Origin: Bacillus sp. V3-13
Lineage (GTDB): Bacteria; Bacillota; Bacilli; Bacillales; Cytobacillaceae
Length of the DNA: 47,717 nt
Direction of reading: 5' to 3'
Assembly: GCF_002860165.1 (NCBI RefSeq)
Contig: NZ_PGUZ01000049.1
Location: 1-47,717, forward strand
The stretch's first letter is position 1; each line of letters starts with the position of its first letter. A program made the translations under genes and the position numbers. Shown here in pieces: positions 9,315 through 17,319 of this stretch. The notes beneath the pieces were generated by a model. It saw only the letters and a list, made by a program, of their open reading frames with translations. It was not told the DNA's origin and made no database searches.

Positions 9315-10826
9315 ATGGATCTCAAAACTTTATTATCGTTTGAATGGGGAATCATGGCACCTGAATTCATCATCCTCGGACTAGCGGCATTGCTGTCGCT
9401 GCTCGATCTTTTTATGCCAAAGCGAATCGACCGGAAACTGTTGGGCTGGCTCGGACTTGCCGGGATATTGGCGGCAATTGCTTTCCTCGTTGGTTTAATC
9501 GACGATCCGGTTGGCTCGATTTTGTATGATACTTTCAGGCTTGATTCATTTGCGAAGCTTTTCAAGCTGCTGCTTTTAGGGGGCGCTGCTTTAGTCATGC
9601 TGCTCGCGATCAGCTATGAACCGAAAGAAGGAATGAAGGAGTACAGGGGAGAGTTTTTCTACCTGTTTCTCGCCGGCCTGCTCGGCGCGATGATCATGAC
9701 GTCAAGCGGTGACCTGATTACGCTGTTTGTGGGCCTTGAATTGTTATCGATTTCCTCATACATTTTAGCGGGAATGCGAAAAACGAATTTGCGCTCCAAT
9801 GAATCAGCGATGAAGTACGTCATCAACGGCGGAATCTCAACCGGAATCACGTTGTTTGGGATGAGCTATGTATACGGCTTAACAGGAACAACCAATTTGA
9901 AAGAAATGGGCAGTGTTTTGAGGTCCAGTCTTGAATCCCAGCATATCTACCTGCTCGGATTAGCCTTTTTTATGATCCTTGTCGGGTTATCCTTTAAGCT
10001 TGCAACAGCTCCGTTCCATATGTGGGCACCGGATGTTTACGAAGGGGCGCCGACACCGGTTACAGCTTTCTTGAGCGTTGTCTCGAAAACGGCAGGATTT
10101 GTTTTGTTAGTGCGCGTGCTGCTGACGATTTTTGCGAGCATCTCTTCCGAAGGGCCAGGCTCGCTTCCTCTGTTGCTTAAGGTGCAGGATTATATCGCTT
10201 TTCTGGCAGGAGCAACGATGGTGATCGGAAATGTTGTCGCGCTAAGGCAGCGCAATATAAAAAGGATGCTCGCCTATTCAAGTATCGCACACGCCGGTTA
10301 TCTGCTTGTTGCTGTGACCACCTTTACGTTTATATTCGATGCCTTGTGGTTTTACTTGCTGGCTTATCTGTTTATGAATCTGGGTGCCTTTGCGGTCGTG
10401 CAGTTACTGACTGAAAAGGCTGGCACTGAAGACGTCAGCGAGTTTGCCGGCCTTTACCGCCGCGCACCGTTCCTCGCTGTTATAATGGGAATTTTTATTC
10501 TCTCGCTAGCCGGCATTCCCGGAACAGCTGGTTTTATCGGAAAGTTGAATATTTTTATCGGTGCACTCGCACCTAACCCGGGCCATTACGTGTTGGCATC
10601 ACTTATGATTGCAGCGACAGTTGTGTCATATGTTTATTATTTTGGCATAATGACACAAATGTTCTTCAGGCCTTCAGCAAGTGATGAAAAGATTAGGATC
10701 CCGGCTGGTGTTTCAGCCGTCATGATCGTGTGTGCTATTGCCACCGTCCTGTTTGGCCTCATGCCAAACCTGGCAATTGACTTTTTCCACTCTGGGAATT
10801 TTAACTTGCTGGATTATTTACAATAA
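9315..10826 (+). CDS. nuoN: NADH-quinone oxidoreductase subunit N
   Basis: A 503-residue antiporter-like subunit and the last gene of the nuo operon. Conserved features are FVGLELLSISSYILAGMRK (with glutamate), LSFKLATAPFHMWAPDVYEGAPTPVTAFLS (from about residue 223), and the QRNIKRMLAYSSIAHAGYLLV segment. GGAGGCTGATGAAGG precedes the ATG. A terminator follows about 55 bases after the stop. Confidence 0.97.
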   Translation: MDLKTLLSFEWGIMAPEFIILGLAALLSLLDLFMPKRIDRKLLGWLGLAGILAAIAFLVGLIDDPVGSILYDTFRLDSFAKLFKLLLLGGAALVMLLAISYEPKEGMKEYRGEFFYLFLAGLLGAMIMTSSGDLITLFVGLELLSISSYILAGMRKTNLRSNESAMKYVINGGISTGITLFGMSYVYGLTGTTNLKEMGSVLRSSLESQHIYLLGLAFFMILVGLSFKLATAPFHMWAPDVYEGAPTPVTAFLSVVSKTAGFVLLVRVLLTIFASISSEGPGSLPLLLKVQDYIAFLAGATMVIGNVVALRQRNIKRMLAYSSIAHAGYLLVAVTTFTFIFDALWFYLLAYLFMNLGAFAVVQLLTEKAGTEDVSEFAGLYRRAPFLAVIMGIFILSLAGIPGTAGFIGKLNIFIGALAPNPGHYVLASLMIAATVVSYVYYFGIMTQMFFRPSASDEKIRIPAGVSAVMIVCAIATVLFGLMPNLAIDFFHSGNFNLLDYLQ

Positions 10827-10880
10827 TAAAAATCGAGACAGTATCAGGCAAAGCAAGGCATTATGAAGAGTAAAATAATC

Positions 10881-10911
10881 GAAGGGGGCAAAATTGTCTC
10901 CTTCTTTTGTT
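10881..10911 (+). terminator. Terminator of the nuo operon
   Basis: The stem GAAGGGGGCA/TGTCTCCTTC, with two G-U pairs, is closed by a 4-base loop and followed by TTTTGTTG. It lies about 55 bases after nuoN and is the first good terminator in the operon. Confidence 0.7.
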
Positions 10912-10983
10912 GTTTAGCTGAAACCTTTCACCATGTTTTTCGTCAAATGATAAGGCAACTGTCTTTCTTGTGCTTAACAGAGA

Positions 10984-10992
10984 TGGTACAAT
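10984..10992 (+). promoter_or_regulatory. Possible extended -10 promoter of ywzB
   Basis: TGGTACAAT is an extended -10 element 32 bases before the ywzB ATG. No convincing -35 hexamer is seen at 16-18 bases, so the call rests on the -10 alone. Confidence 0.35.
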
Positions 10993-11023
10993 GGTCAACA
11001 GTGAAAATTAGGAGGTCGTTATC

Positions 11024-11281
11024 ATGATGACAGGTTTTGGACAACAGGCTGTAATCAGCATTTTGGCACACCTCGTCTTTATTGCTCTCGCATGGTGGGC
11101 ACTTCAGGCTATCAATATCGATAAGATTCTCCGTGCAAACCATGTGATCCAGGCCAGAGCACTCTATATTCTTTTATCGATTGCGCTCGGGTCGACTGTC
11201 AGCAATTTCTTTCTCGACTACTTGTTATGGTCCCAACAGCTCCCGCTCATTTTCCAATTTATTTTTATGGTAAAAATTTAG
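11024..11281 (+). CDS. ywzB: Small DUF1146/YwzB-family membrane protein
   Basis: An 85-residue protein with two or three hydrophobic segments (about residues 8-27, 44-62 and 70-84) around a conserved-looking polar stretch, IDKILRANHVIQARALYILLSIALGS. It matches what I remember of Bacillus YwzB (DUF1146), whose function is unknown. Its position just before ywmB-murAA is the same as in B. subtilis. GGAGG lies eight bases before the ATG, and a second ATG follows directly. A weak hairpin closes the gene downstream. Confidence 0.8.
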   Translation: MMTGFGQQAVISILAHLVFIALAWWALQAINIDKILRANHVIQARALYILLSIALGSTVSNFFLDYLLWSQQLPLIFQFIFMVKI

Positions 11282-11293
11282 GTCTTCATACAT

Positions 11294-11314
11294 GTTCCCA
11301 AACGGGAAGTTTTT
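11294..11314 (+). terminator. Weak terminator after ywzB
   Basis: A 5-bp stem TTCCC/GGGAA with loop AAAC is followed by GTTTTT, 14 bases after the ywzB stop. It is short, so termination may be partial. Confidence 0.4.
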
Positions 11315-11468
11315 AAGTAAAATACTTTTTGTTGCTGTTTTTTAAGGAGTACTTTTAGTCCCTACATAAAAGGCCGCTTCGCATGTATATGAAAAATGCA
11401 TTGTGATTTGTTGAGCACACCTGTTCTCCCATTGTCTAAAAGTGACGAGAATTCCCAAGTATGATCAG

Positions 11469-11503
11469 CTCCCCCGTGGTAACACTGGTACTAAGGGGAG
11501 GAG
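11469..11503 (+). promoter_or_regulatory. Possible hairpin masking the ywmB ribosome binding site
   Basis: CTCCCC (11469-11474) is complementary to GGGGAG (11495-11500), which is part of the AAGGGGAGGAG ribosome binding site of ywmB. A small inner GTG/CAC stem could stack on it. If formed in the mRNA it would hide the start region. This is seen only as complementarity; regulation is inference. Confidence 0.3.
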
Positions 11504-11511
11504 TCTAAAAA

Positions 11512-12255
11512 ATGAAGAAATTATCAATCGTGTTATCATTTATTGGCATAATTGGTTTTATCATCTTTCAACTTGGGAATAGAACGACTGTAGCAAATGG
11601 ACAACAAGACCTATTGACATTGGCAAAGAAATTGCGTGACGAGAATATTATCATCAGTGAATGGTCTCTACATGCAAGAGAAAAACTGGAAACTTTTCAA
11701 ACCGCCCATGATGCAGAGCAGTACATAGATGCTTTGCAACAGGAATTTTCGACATGGAAATGGTCGAATTTTGACGGCAAAAAACATCGTGAAGTTACTG
11801 CTTTCCTGGACGGTTCGAATTATCAAGAAAAGATTCGGGTCCTGATCACACCCGGCAACCAGGAAATCCATGCATATCTAATTTACGAGGTGAATGGAAA
11901 ACAATGGAACGAAATTTCGGAAAATTTTCTCAAAATTGGTATCGCTGAGCGAATTTCTGACATTTTTCGTGGAAATACCACAATTTTCTCTTGTATCAAA
12001 GGCGAATTCAATGATAAGCTTAAAACGGCTTTGCCTGAATATGTAAACATGTTACTCGAAGTCTTAAATGGAAAAAAAATCGAAGCTTTACAGGAAGATT
12101 CATTTATTTCAGTGTCGGCATATTCGCCGCTGTTTGCCGCTGAGCTTAATGGCAAATCTGAAAAGATGAACTTTCAGTTGGCTTTACGCAATCATGGATT
12201 GGGCGAAAAGACTACCGTCGTAGTTGGCACACCCATCATAACGATTGAATATTAA
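11512..12255 (+). CDS. ywmB: YwmB-family protein (TATA-box-binding-protein-like fold)
   Basis: A 247-residue protein with an N-terminal hydrophobic segment (about residues 5-22) that probably acts as a signal or anchor, so the rest would lie outside the membrane. It resembles B. subtilis YwmB, a family named after its TATA-binding-protein-like fold and not known to bind DNA. Its role is unknown. It lies 32 bases upstream of murAA in the same orientation, and AAGGGGAGGAG precedes the ATG. The ywzB-ywmB-murAA-spoIID order supports the identification, which otherwise rests on family memory. Confidence 0.8.
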   Translation: MKKLSIVLSFIGIIGFIIFQLGNRTTVANGQQDLLTLAKKLRDENIIISEWSLHAREKLETFQTAHDAEQYIDALQQEFSTWKWSNFDGKKHREVTAFLDGSNYQEKIRVLITPGNQEIHAYLIYEVNGKQWNEISENFLKIGIAERISDIFRGNTTIFSCIKGEFNDKLKTALPEYVNMLLEVLNGKKIEALQEDSFISVSAYSPLFAAELNGKSEKMNFQLALRNHGLGEKTTVVVGTPIITIEY

Positions 12256-12287
12256 TATAGAGAAATTGGACGCGGAGGGGAATACTT

Positions 12288-13601
12288 TTGGAAAAAATCA
12301 TCGTCCGCGGCGGAAGAAGGCTTAACGGTACCGTAAAAGTTGAAGGAGCAAAAAACGCCGTATTGCCTGTAATCGCTGCAACACTATTAGCAAGTGATGG
12401 AAAAAGCGTAATTCGTGATGTGCCGACTCTCTCCGATGTATATACCATCAATGAAGTGTTGCGCTATTTGAACGCCGAAGTGGAGTTTAAAAATAACGAA
12501 GTTGTTGTTAATGCATCTGGTGACTTAAAAGTGGAAGCGCCTTTCGAATATGTTCGTAAAATGCGCGCTTCAGTATTGGTGATGGGCTCACTTTTAGCGC
12601 GAAATGGACGTGCGCGTGTAGCATTGCCAGGCGGATGTGCGATCGGCTCCCGTCCGATAGACCAGCACCTCAAAGGGTTTGAAGCAATGGGTGCGGTAGT
12701 AAAAGTAGGGAATGGTTTCATTGAAGCGAAAGCACCTAGGGGCCGCTTGCATGGAGCAAAAATATATCTTGATTTTCCAAGTGTCGGCGCTACGGAAAAT
12801 ATCATGATGGCAGCAACTCTTGCTAAAGGTACAACAGTTATTGAGAACGTTGCAAAAGAGCCGGAAATCGTTGACCTTGCAAATTTCTTAAACAAGATGG
12901 GTGCAAAGGTAAGAGGCGCCGGTACCGGCACGATTCGCATTGAAGGTGTGGATGTACTTTTTGGTGCTGAGCACAACATTATTCCTGACCGAATTGAAGC
13001 AGGAACATTTATGGTTGCGGCAGCGATCACAGGTGGCAATGTCCTTGTTAAAGGTGCTGTTCCCGAGCATATCGCTTCATTAATTGCAAAGATGGAAGAA
13101 ATGGGCGTCACCATTCGTGAAGAAGCAGACGGCATCCGCGTCATCGGCCCTGAAAAATTAAAGGCAGTCGATATTAAGACGATGCCGCATCCGGGCTTTC
13201 CGACTGACATGCAGTCCCAAATGATGTCTTTATTGCTTAGAGCCAAAGGAACAAGCGTGATTACCGAAACCGTTTTCGAAAACCGGTTTATGCATGTGGA
13301 AGAATTTAGAAGAATGAATGCGGAAATTAAAATAGAAGGCCGTTCTGTGATTGTAAACGGACCATCCGATCTGCAAGGAGCAGAAGTGGCTGCAACCGAT
13401 CTTCGCGCAGCTGCCGCGTTGATCCTAACAGGACTTGTAGCAGATGGAGTTACCCGCGTAACAGAATTAAAGCACCTTGACCGCGGCTATGTCGATTTCC
13501 ATCATAAATTAGCTTCGCTCGGTGCTGACATCGAAAGAGTCCGCGAAGAAGACGACATAATTGCGATTGAAGAAACAATGATCTCTGATATGAATGCTTA
13601 A
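12288..13601 (+). CDS. murAA: UDP-N-acetylglucosamine 1-carboxyvinyltransferase
   Basis: A 437-residue cytoplasmic enzyme that transfers enolpyruvate from PEP to UDP-GlcNAc, the first committed step of peptidoglycan synthesis. The Lys22-Asn23 pair (EGAKNAVLP) and the catalytic Cys117 ([14 protein letters not shown]), the residue attacked by fosfomycin, are present. Length is normal. The start is TTG at 12288 behind GCGGAGGGG; no ATG in frame fits better. Many Bacilli have two MurA copies. Position between ywmB and spoIID identifies this as the murAA copy. A clear terminator follows. Confidence 0.96.
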   Translation: MEKIIVRGGRRLNGTVKVEGAKNAVLPVIAATLLASDGKSVIRDVPTLSDVYTINEVLRYLNAEVEFKNNEVVVNASGDLKVEAPFEYVRKMRASVLVMGSLLARNGRARVALPGGCAIGSRPIDQHLKGFEAMGAVVKVGNGFIEAKAPRGRLHGAKIYLDFPSVGATENIMMAATLAKGTTVIENVAKEPEIVDLANFLNKMGAKVRGAGTGTIRIEGVDVLFGAEHNIIPDRIEAGTFMVAAAITGGNVLVKGAVPEHIASLIAKMEEMGVTIREEADGIRVIGPEKLKAVDIKTMPHPGFPTDMQSQMMSLLLRAKGTSVITETVFENRFMHVEEFRRMNAEIKIEGRSVIVNGPSDLQGAEVAATDLRAAAALILTGLVADGVTRVTELKHLDRGYVDFHHKLASLGADIERVREEDDIIAIEETMISDMNA

Positions 13602-13606
13602 TACAC

Positions 13607-13636
13607 AAAAAGTCGGGAACGATCTCCCGGCTTTTT
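13607..13636 (+). terminator. Terminator after murAA
   Basis: Inverted repeat AAAAAGTCGGGA / TCTCCCGGCTTTTT around an ACGA loop, beginning six bases after the murAA stop and ending in a T-run. Confidence 0.85.
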
Positions 13637-13730
13637 ATCGTTTTGCCGGTGCACGCGCATACTCCGATGTTATTGGGCATCTAAATGCGCGGTCATGGTC
13701 ATGATGTAGTTTCACTTGTAAACGTGAACG

Positions 13731-14146
13731 TGAAGGACTTTTCCCAGGCACGGAACGCTCAAATTGTCCTTCATAAGCTGGATGAAGGACTTTTCCCTGG
13801 CCCGGAACGCACAAAAAGTCCTTCATAGCCTGGATGAAGGACTTTTCCCAGGCACGGAACGCTCAAATTGTCCTTCATGAGCTGGATGAAGGACTTTTCC
13901 CAGGCACGGAACGCTCAAATTGTCCTTCATAAGCTGGATGAAGGACTTTTCCCGGGCACGGAACGCACAAAAAGTCCTTCATAGCCTGGATGAAGGACTT
14001 TTCCCGGGCACGGATCGCACAAAAAGTCCTTCATAGCCTGGATGAAGGACTTTTCCCAGGCACGGAACGCTCAAATTGTCCTTCATGAGCTGGATGAAGG
14101 ACTTTTCCCTGGCACGGATCGCACAAAAAGTCCTTCATTACCTGGA
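13731..14146. repeat. Eight tandem 52-bp hairpin-forming repeats
   Basis: Eight units of exactly 52 bp begin at 13731, 13783, 13835, 13887, 13939, 13991, 14043 and 14095. Each starts TGAAGGACTTTTCCC. Two unit types differ in the middle: type A has CGCTCAAATTGTCC and type B has CGCACAAAAAGTCC. They run A-B-A-A-B-B-A-B. At each type-B junction the sequence AAAAGTCCTTCAT pairs with ATGAAGGACTTTT across a 7-base loop, a perfect 13-bp stem ending in TTTT. Type A keeps a 9-bp core. No reading frame is conserved through the array and no spacers separate the units. Confidence 0.92.
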
Positions 14147-14149
14147 GAA

Positions 14150-14325
14150 GTTCCGCTCGTAAATCCGTGTTTCCGCTCATGAATTTTGAGTTCCGCTCGT
14201 AAATCTGAAGATCCGCTCGTAAATCTCAAGGCTCACACTCATAAATCCGAAATAGTATTCATAAATCATGAATCGCTCCCCCGGAAAATCCGAAATTCTC
14301 TTCCAATATTCGAAATTCCGCTCCA
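14150..14325. repeat. Degenerating 20-bp tandem repeat array (TTCCGCTCGTAAATCTG type)
   Basis: Units of the type TTCCGCTCRTAAATCTGAAG recur with a period of exactly 20 bp: the CGC core falls at 14154, 14174, 14194 and 14214, with weaker copies at about 14234, 14254 and 14274. Copies are cleanest next to the 52-bp array and decay towards spoIID, where only fragments such as CGAAATTCCGCTCC remain. The same repeat appears in reverse orientation at the end of the window. Confidence 0.85.
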
Positions 14326-14349
14326 AAACCACAACCAATTATTTTTCTG

Positions 14350-14378
14350 ACATATTTGGTTAAGCTTCTCCATATGAT
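14350..14378 (+). promoter_or_regulatory. Probable sigma-E promoter of spoIID
   Basis: ACATATT (14350-14356) fits the sigma-E -35 element and CATATGAT (14371-14378) fits the -10 element (consensus near CATACAHT), with the usual 14-base spacing. spoIID is a classic sigma-E target in B. subtilis. Confidence 0.65.
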
Positions 14379-14434
14379 GAATCGAGACGGGAATGAGCCA
14401 CTATCCCGTTTACATTTCGTATGGGGGCCTTATC

Positions 14435-15466
14435 ATGATAAAGATCAAACCATTCATTGTACTAGCAGCCATTCTATTTGTCATCACCTTAATGGTTCCA
14501 ACAATGCTTGTCCTTCCATTTGCAGAGGAAAAGGCAGCCGGACAGCTTGGCGAAGAGAAGGATCCATCACCACAAGCAACTGAAGGTGGAAACGCCGCTG
14601 AGCCGGCACTTGAAGTAGCCGTGTACAGAACTGCTGCAAAACAAATTGAAAAAATACCTCTTGAAAAATACTTGGTTGGCGTTGTCGCTGCAGAAATGCC
14701 GGCTGATTTTGAAAAGGAAGCACTCAAGGCGCAGGTATTGGCAGCAAGAACTTATATTCTCAGCCAAATGATCAGCGGCAAGACAGTCGGGGTACCCGAA
14801 GGTGCAGATGTGACAGATACAGAGCTGCACCAAGTATATAAAAACGATCAGGACTTGAAGAAAAATTGGGGCAAAGACTATGACTGGAAACTGAAGAAAG
14901 TTACCGCCGCAGTTCAGGAAACGGCCGGACAAATTTTAACATATGAAGGTTCACCGATCACGCCAACCTTTTTTTCGACCAGTAACGGCTTTACCGAAAA
15001 CTCGGAGGATTATTGGAAAAACTCTTATCCTTATTTAAGAAGCGTCCAAAGTCCCTGGGATAAAGAATCTCCCAAGTTTACTGCCCAGAAAGTGATCCCG
15101 GTGGCACAGTTTGAATCGACGCTGGGCGTAAAGATTACTGATCCCGCCAACTTTGGGAAAACCATCACCGAAAGAACAGCAGGAAAACGGGTTGGAAAAG
15201 TGAAGATCGGTGGAAAAGAGCTGACCGGGAAAGATATCCGTGAAAAGCTTGACCTTCAGTCCTCCGATTTTAGCTGGGTATTAAAAGGGGAAAATGTCGT
15301 GATCACAACAAAAGGGTACGGGCACGGCGTCGGAATGAGCCAATATGGGGCAAACGGAATGGCATCTGAAGGAAAAAACTATCAGGAAATTGTCCAGCAT
15401 TACTACCAGGGCGTTGAAATTACGCAATCTGATACACTTTTGACAAAAATAACGGCACAAAAATAA
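14435..15466 (+). CDS. spoIID: Stage II sporulation protein D (engulfment lytic transglycosylase)
   Basis: A 343-residue, membrane-anchored enzyme that cleaves glycan strands of septal peptidoglycan in the mother cell. It works with SpoIIM and SpoIIP during engulfment. The N-terminal transmembrane segment is at about residues 6-27. The motif AAEMPADFEKEALKAQ carries the likely catalytic Glu87. FFSTSNGFTEN and the C-terminal GYGHGVGMSQYGANGMA are family signatures. An upstream in-frame ATG at 14393 is rejected because the ATG at 14435 follows GGGGG at seven bases and gives the 343-residue length remembered for B. subtilis. A sigma-E-like promoter lies upstream and a bidirectional terminator directly follows. 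Confidence 0.95.
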   Translation: MIKIKPFIVLAAILFVITLMVPTMLVLPFAEEKAAGQLGEEKDPSPQATEGGNAAEPALEVAVYRTAAKQIEKIPLEKYLVGVVAAEMPADFEKEALKAQVLAARTYILSQMISGKTVGVPEGADVTDTELHQVYKNDQDLKKNWGKDYDWKLKKVTAAVQETAGQILTYEGSPITPTFFSTSNGFTENSEDYWKNSYPYLRSVQSPWDKESPKFTAQKVIPVAQFESTLGVKITDPANFGKTITERTAGKRVGKVKIGGKELTGKDIREKLDLQSSDFSWVLKGENVVITTKGYGHGVGMSQYGANGMASEGKNYQEIVQHYYQGVEITQSDTLLTKITAQK

Positions 15467-15495
15467 CACCGAAGCCGCGCGCTTCGGTGTTTTTA
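15466..15495. terminator. Bidirectional terminator between spoIID and the vanZ-like gene
   Basis: Perfect inverted repeat AACACCGAAGC / GCTTCGGTGTT around a CGCGC loop, with T-runs on both strands. It serves the convergent genes on either side. Confidence 0.88.
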
Positions 15496-15915
15496 TATCT
15501 TTTTTAATTTATCCAATGCGGCAGCTACTACAGGAAAACGCCTCTGAAAATAAGCTTCCCTGATGATCCACCAGGCAACCGTCACACCAATGACATCTTT
15601 TATAAAATCAATTAAAGTCGCCGAGCGGTATGGGACGAAATATTGGTGAACCTCATCGAGTAATCCATAACACGCAGCGATCAGGGCGCAAACGAGATTT
15701 GCCGTTGCCGAAAACTTCCCAAATGTTAAAAAGGCTGCTGCCAACAGTACATGCAATATTGCAAATTCTACTAAATGAAGCGATTCCTTCGTGAAGCGGT
15801 CAATCGAAGAGGACGGGAGTTCAACGACGGCATTATCAGGCAAGCTCGAAAGAATCCAAATCAACGCCATATAAGCGAGCGGCAGCAGCCGTATCGTCCA
15901 CTTTACAATCACCAT
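15493..15915 (-). CDS. VanZ-family membrane protein
   Basis: A 140-residue protein with about four hydrophobic segments. The VanZ-family pattern is visible: a first helix followed by SSLPD, a conserved HLVEFAILHVLLAAA segment, and the acidic LLDEVHQYFVPYRSATLIDFIKDVIGV motif. VanZ confers low-level teicoplanin resistance in enterococci, but most Bacillus homologues have no known role. An open frame continues 13 codons upstream, but the internal ATG (15915) lies eight bases after AAGGAG and is preferred. It is transcribed against spoIID and spoIIQ and diverges from spoIIQ. Confidence 0.85.
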   Translation of the reverse strand: MVIVKWTIRLLPLAYMALIWILSSLPDNAVVELPSSSIDRFTKESLHLVEFAILHVLLAAAFLTFGKFSATANLVCALIAACYGLLDEVHQYFVPYRSATLIDFIKDVIGVTVAWWIIREAYFQRRFPVVAAALDKLKKI

Positions 15916-16004
15916 GGGAAAAACTCCTTCAAAAAATTTTTTAAATAAATGCATAGATTTAAATTTTTGTCGAAAAATAAGCAGAAAAAAATATTTATAG
16001 AAAC

Positions 16005-16034
16005 GTATATATTTTTCCGTATCTGTTCAAACTG
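16005..16034 (+). promoter_or_regulatory. Probable sigma-F promoter of spoIIQ
   Basis: GTATA (16005-16009) fits the sigma-F -35 element. After 15 bases, GTTCAAACTG (16025-16034) fits the -10 consensus GGNNANAHTR at all but one fixed position. spoIIQ is a forespore gene controlled by sigma-F in B. subtilis. Confidence 0.6.
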
Positions 16035-16052
16035 GTTGCTGAGGTGATGAAT

Positions 16053-17012
16053 ATGAGAGAGGAAGAAAAGAAACGATCTTCTCAAGGTTCCAGTTTGAAG
16101 CGCTTTTTTAAAAAGCGTTGGGTATTTCCAGCCATTTATATTGCAAGCGCAGCAATTATCCTAACCGCGGTTCTCTGGTATCAACAAAGCAGCAACAATG
16201 CAGACACTGACAAATATGATTACAGTGCTTCCGACGTACCAGGCAGAAGCGCCAGTGATGAGCCTGCAGTAGAAGTAAACCGCTCGATGGAGAACTTTGT
16301 AATGCCGGTGACGGACCCTGACTCAGTTGTAATCCAAAAACAATTTTATGATTACAATGGAGATGAAAAAGATCAGGAAGCTGCATTAGTATTCTACGAC
16401 AATACGTATCATCCGAATACAGGTATTGATATTGCAATGGAAAATGGCGAGACATTTGAAGTTGTCGCAGCACTCAGCGGGACAGTTACAAAAGTCGAAA
16501 AAGATTCCTTATTGGGAAATGTCATCGAAATCGAACATGACGATGAAATTACCACACAGTATCAGTCAATAACAGACATAGGCGTTGAGGTTGGCGACAA
16601 GGTCGAACAAGGACAAGCTCTTGCCAAGGCTGGACAAAGCTTGTTCAACAAGGATGCCGGAGTGCATGTGCATTTTGAAATCCGCAAGCAAAATGAACCT
16701 GTAAATCCACTTGACTATTTTAATAAACCATTGAGCACGCTGCAAGAAGAAACATCTGCTGAAGACAGCAAAGCTTCTGACGAAGGCGCTGCCGATGACA
16801 GTGGAGCTGCAGAAGAAAGCGAACCGGCAAAGGACAAACCTTCTGACGACACAGGCTCTCAAGAAGAAGAGAACGGTGCTGAAGACAGCCAATCCGGCCA
16901 GGATGAAGGCGACAGCACAAAGAGTGATGAAGGAAAATCTGGCAGCCCAACTCAAGATAAAGAAAATCAAGATGAGAATAAAGAACAATCTTCTAAATCA
17001 TCAGATGCATAA
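16053..17012 (+). CDS. spoIIQ: Stage II sporulation protein Q (LytM-like, forespore channel component)
   Basis: A 319-residue forespore membrane protein that binds SpoIIIAH across the intermembrane space to hold engulfing membranes together and build the feeding channel. One transmembrane helix (about residues 23-43) is followed by a degenerate LytM/M23 domain (about 95-215). The second motif keeps His205-x-His207 (HVHFEIR), but the zinc-ligand position four residues before the Asp of GID is Asn122, so peptidase activity is unlikely, as in B. subtilis. Residues from about 230 form a Ser/Glu/Asp-rich tail. The start MREEEKK follows GAGGTGA and matches B. subtilis. A GTG at 16044 is inside the ribosome binding site. 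Confidence 0.93.
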   Translation: MREEEKKRSSQGSSLKRFFKKRWVFPAIYIASAAIILTAVLWYQQSSNNADTDKYDYSASDVPGRSASDEPAVEVNRSMENFVMPVTDPDSVVIQKQFYDYNGDEKDQEAALVFYDNTYHPNTGIDIAMENGETFEVVAALSGTVTKVEKDSLLGNVIEIEHDDEITTQYQSITDIGVEVGDKVEQGQALAKAGQSLFNKDAGVHVHFEIRKQNEPVNPLDYFNKPLSTLQEETSAEDSKASDEGAADDSGAAEESEPAKDKPSDDTGSQEEENGAEDSQSGQDEGDSTKSDEGKSGSPTQDKENQDENKEQSSKSSDA

Positions 17013-17024
17013 AATGGATCTTGG

Positions 17025-17047
17025 CCCGCTCTTTAGCGGGTTTTTTT
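17025..17047 (+). terminator. Terminator after spoIIQ
   Basis: CCCGCT / AGCGGG stem with a CTTT loop followed by seven T, 12 bases after the spoIIQ stop. Confidence 0.88.
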
Positions 17048-17319
17048 CTGTGCATTGAAAACTCAGCCCTGGAAACGTGATATTTTCTGTCAGTAAATAT
17101 TGTGAAAATATCGACTAGTAGCTTAAAATACAATAGTCGGAAAAATGTAGAGCGCAAACTGGAACAAATATTAAACGAAAATCTCCTACACCCCCTACCT
17201 TCACAAAGAAAATACAAATTACGCACAGTACCCGCATTAATCAAGCGAAGCGCTGAAAACCGGAAAGCAGCTCTTTCATTTTATGACCAGAGATAACAAA
17301 AAGCAGAAGGACTGAGACG

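Noticed and set aside
12464-13246. 260-residue minus-strand frame inside murAA
   Set aside because: It lies wholly within a well-conserved gene in the opposite direction and shows no protein-like features of its own.
13731-14325. CRISPR array
   Set aside because: Both repeat sets are head-to-tail without unique spacers, and no cas gene is nearby.
13602-14434. Insertion-sequence remnant between murAA and spoIID
   Set aside because: No transposase fragment, terminal inverted repeats or target duplication was seen; tandem repeats explain the region.
17102-17296. 64-codon frame between spoIIQ and amhX
   Set aside because: It has no ribosome binding site, no family resemblance and a composition typical of intergenic DNA.
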